Source: Hydractinia symbiolongicarpus (taxonomy: Eukaryota; Cnidaria; Hydrozoa; Anthoathecata; Hydractiniidae). Taken from it: a stretch of 64,000 bases of DNA. Positions 63,601-64,000 of this stretch are shown here, piece by piece. The stretch lies in assembly GCF_029227915.1 (NCBI RefSeq), contig NC_079885.1:4714001-4778000 (forward strand), in the 5' to 3' direction. Made by a program: the position numbers and the translations under genes. The notes beneath the pieces are model-generated. The model had not been told where the DNA came from and made no database searches. It was given only the letters and a program-made list of their open reading frames with translations. Position 1 is the stretch's first letter; each line of letters starts with the position of its first letter.

Positions 63601-64000
63601 TTCCTTGGACTCAAATTGGCTCATTTATCACATTTATAAGGTCACAATTCAAAATCAGTTCAACTAAGTCCCACAGTCAATCGTTTCACTGTTAAAAGCG
63701 ATGCAACTTAGTAATATCGGAAGAAAATCACTAAATACATGTTGGTACGAATATGTGACGCAACCGTTGTAACTCGAACGGATTGACACCGTTAGAAATT
63801 CAATGAATTGTAGTTTTTGAAACTGTCTCTATTTCTTCACGCAAACTAACGGCTAGGATTGGTGTCACAATAAAAAATGACTTATTTATCTTAATTTTTA
63901 AATAAAGCGCTACCAGAGGGCCCAGTGTAATCGCTGAGTTCCGGCAATCATATAAAATTAAGAAGAATGTTATTTATTGGGGTCCAGTTGGCTCACTTAT
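60604..64000 (+). repeat. Right-end satellite, more diverged dimers, runs off the window
   Basis: Class A monomers at 60811, 61564, 62310 and 63054 alternate with other classes at 753, 746 and 744 bp, so the arrangement is dimeric. Many private substitutions are present, such as CTCGTGTGACTGACGG near 60857, GGTCCAGCCTTAAAA near 61253 and GGTTTATTTATCACATTAAT near 62872. The frame at 60811 ends in a different reading frame because of a local change. The final monomer is cut by the window edge. No gene, RNA or transposon is recognised. Confidence 0.88.

Noticed and set aside
1-64000. CRISPR array
   Set aside because: The repeats are 371-374 bp, contiguous and without unique spacers, unlike the short repeats and spacers of CRISPR.
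1-64000. Bacterial or plasmid iterons or replication origin
   Set aside because: The large monomer, HOR organisation, absence of any gene over 64 kb and a TTAA-type MITE fit eukaryotic satellite DNA.

Overview
This window is one continuous block of eukaryotic satellite DNA. By eye I find no protein gene, rRNA, tRNA or CRISPR array. The basic unit is an AT-rich monomer of about 372-373 bp. Successive copies of the motif TTATTCA in the left flank start at 1, 374, 747 and 1120, a period of exactly 373. The period holds to base 64000, giving roughly 160 monomers. Several sequence classes are organised into nested higher-order repeats (HORs). Tandem arrays of this size, plus a TTAA-flanked DNA-transposon derivative, point to a eukaryotic nucleus and most likely an invertebrate animal. 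I cannot name the species.

Layout: (1) 1-4480, the most mutually diverged monomers, with one 657-bp local duplication. (2) 4481-8946, a 2233-bp (6-monomer) block in two tandem copies. (3) 8881-14834, a 2977-bp (8-monomer) block in two tandem copies, followed by a 1489-bp (4-monomer) duplication to about 16484. (4) 16485-20174, mixed monomers including deletion-bearing ones. (5) 20179-31408, satellite interrupted by five copies of a 744-755 bp non-autonomous transposon with perfect terminal inverted repeats and TTAA target duplications, consistent with a piggyBac-type MITE. All five sit at the same base of the monomer and were spread by satellite amplification, including a 4.5-kb tandem duplication. 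(6) 31413-35406, MITE-free satellite. (7) about 35405-50728, two almost identical tandem copies of a 7662-bp HOR (about 20.6 monomers of classes A, B and C). (8) 50729-52838, a switch to a related arrangement. (9) 52839-53999, an inverted segment of about 1161 bp, with palindromic arms at both junctions. (10) 54000-64000, forward satellite again, including 1490/745/1490-bp units at 55629-60603.

Nothing here forms a gene pathway. The biology is array dynamics: unequal exchange, homogenisation, hitch-hiking of a MITE inside HOR units, and inverted duplication. Many minus-strand frames of 83-86 codons recur in class A monomers. Every one I checked begins at TTG or GTG, and the class A translations contain no internal methionine, so I treat them as by-products of the repeat and not as genes. 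The best leads are the shared-position MITE family, the inverted segment with private variants in its arms, and the 7662-bp HOR in which I noticed only two base differences between copies.
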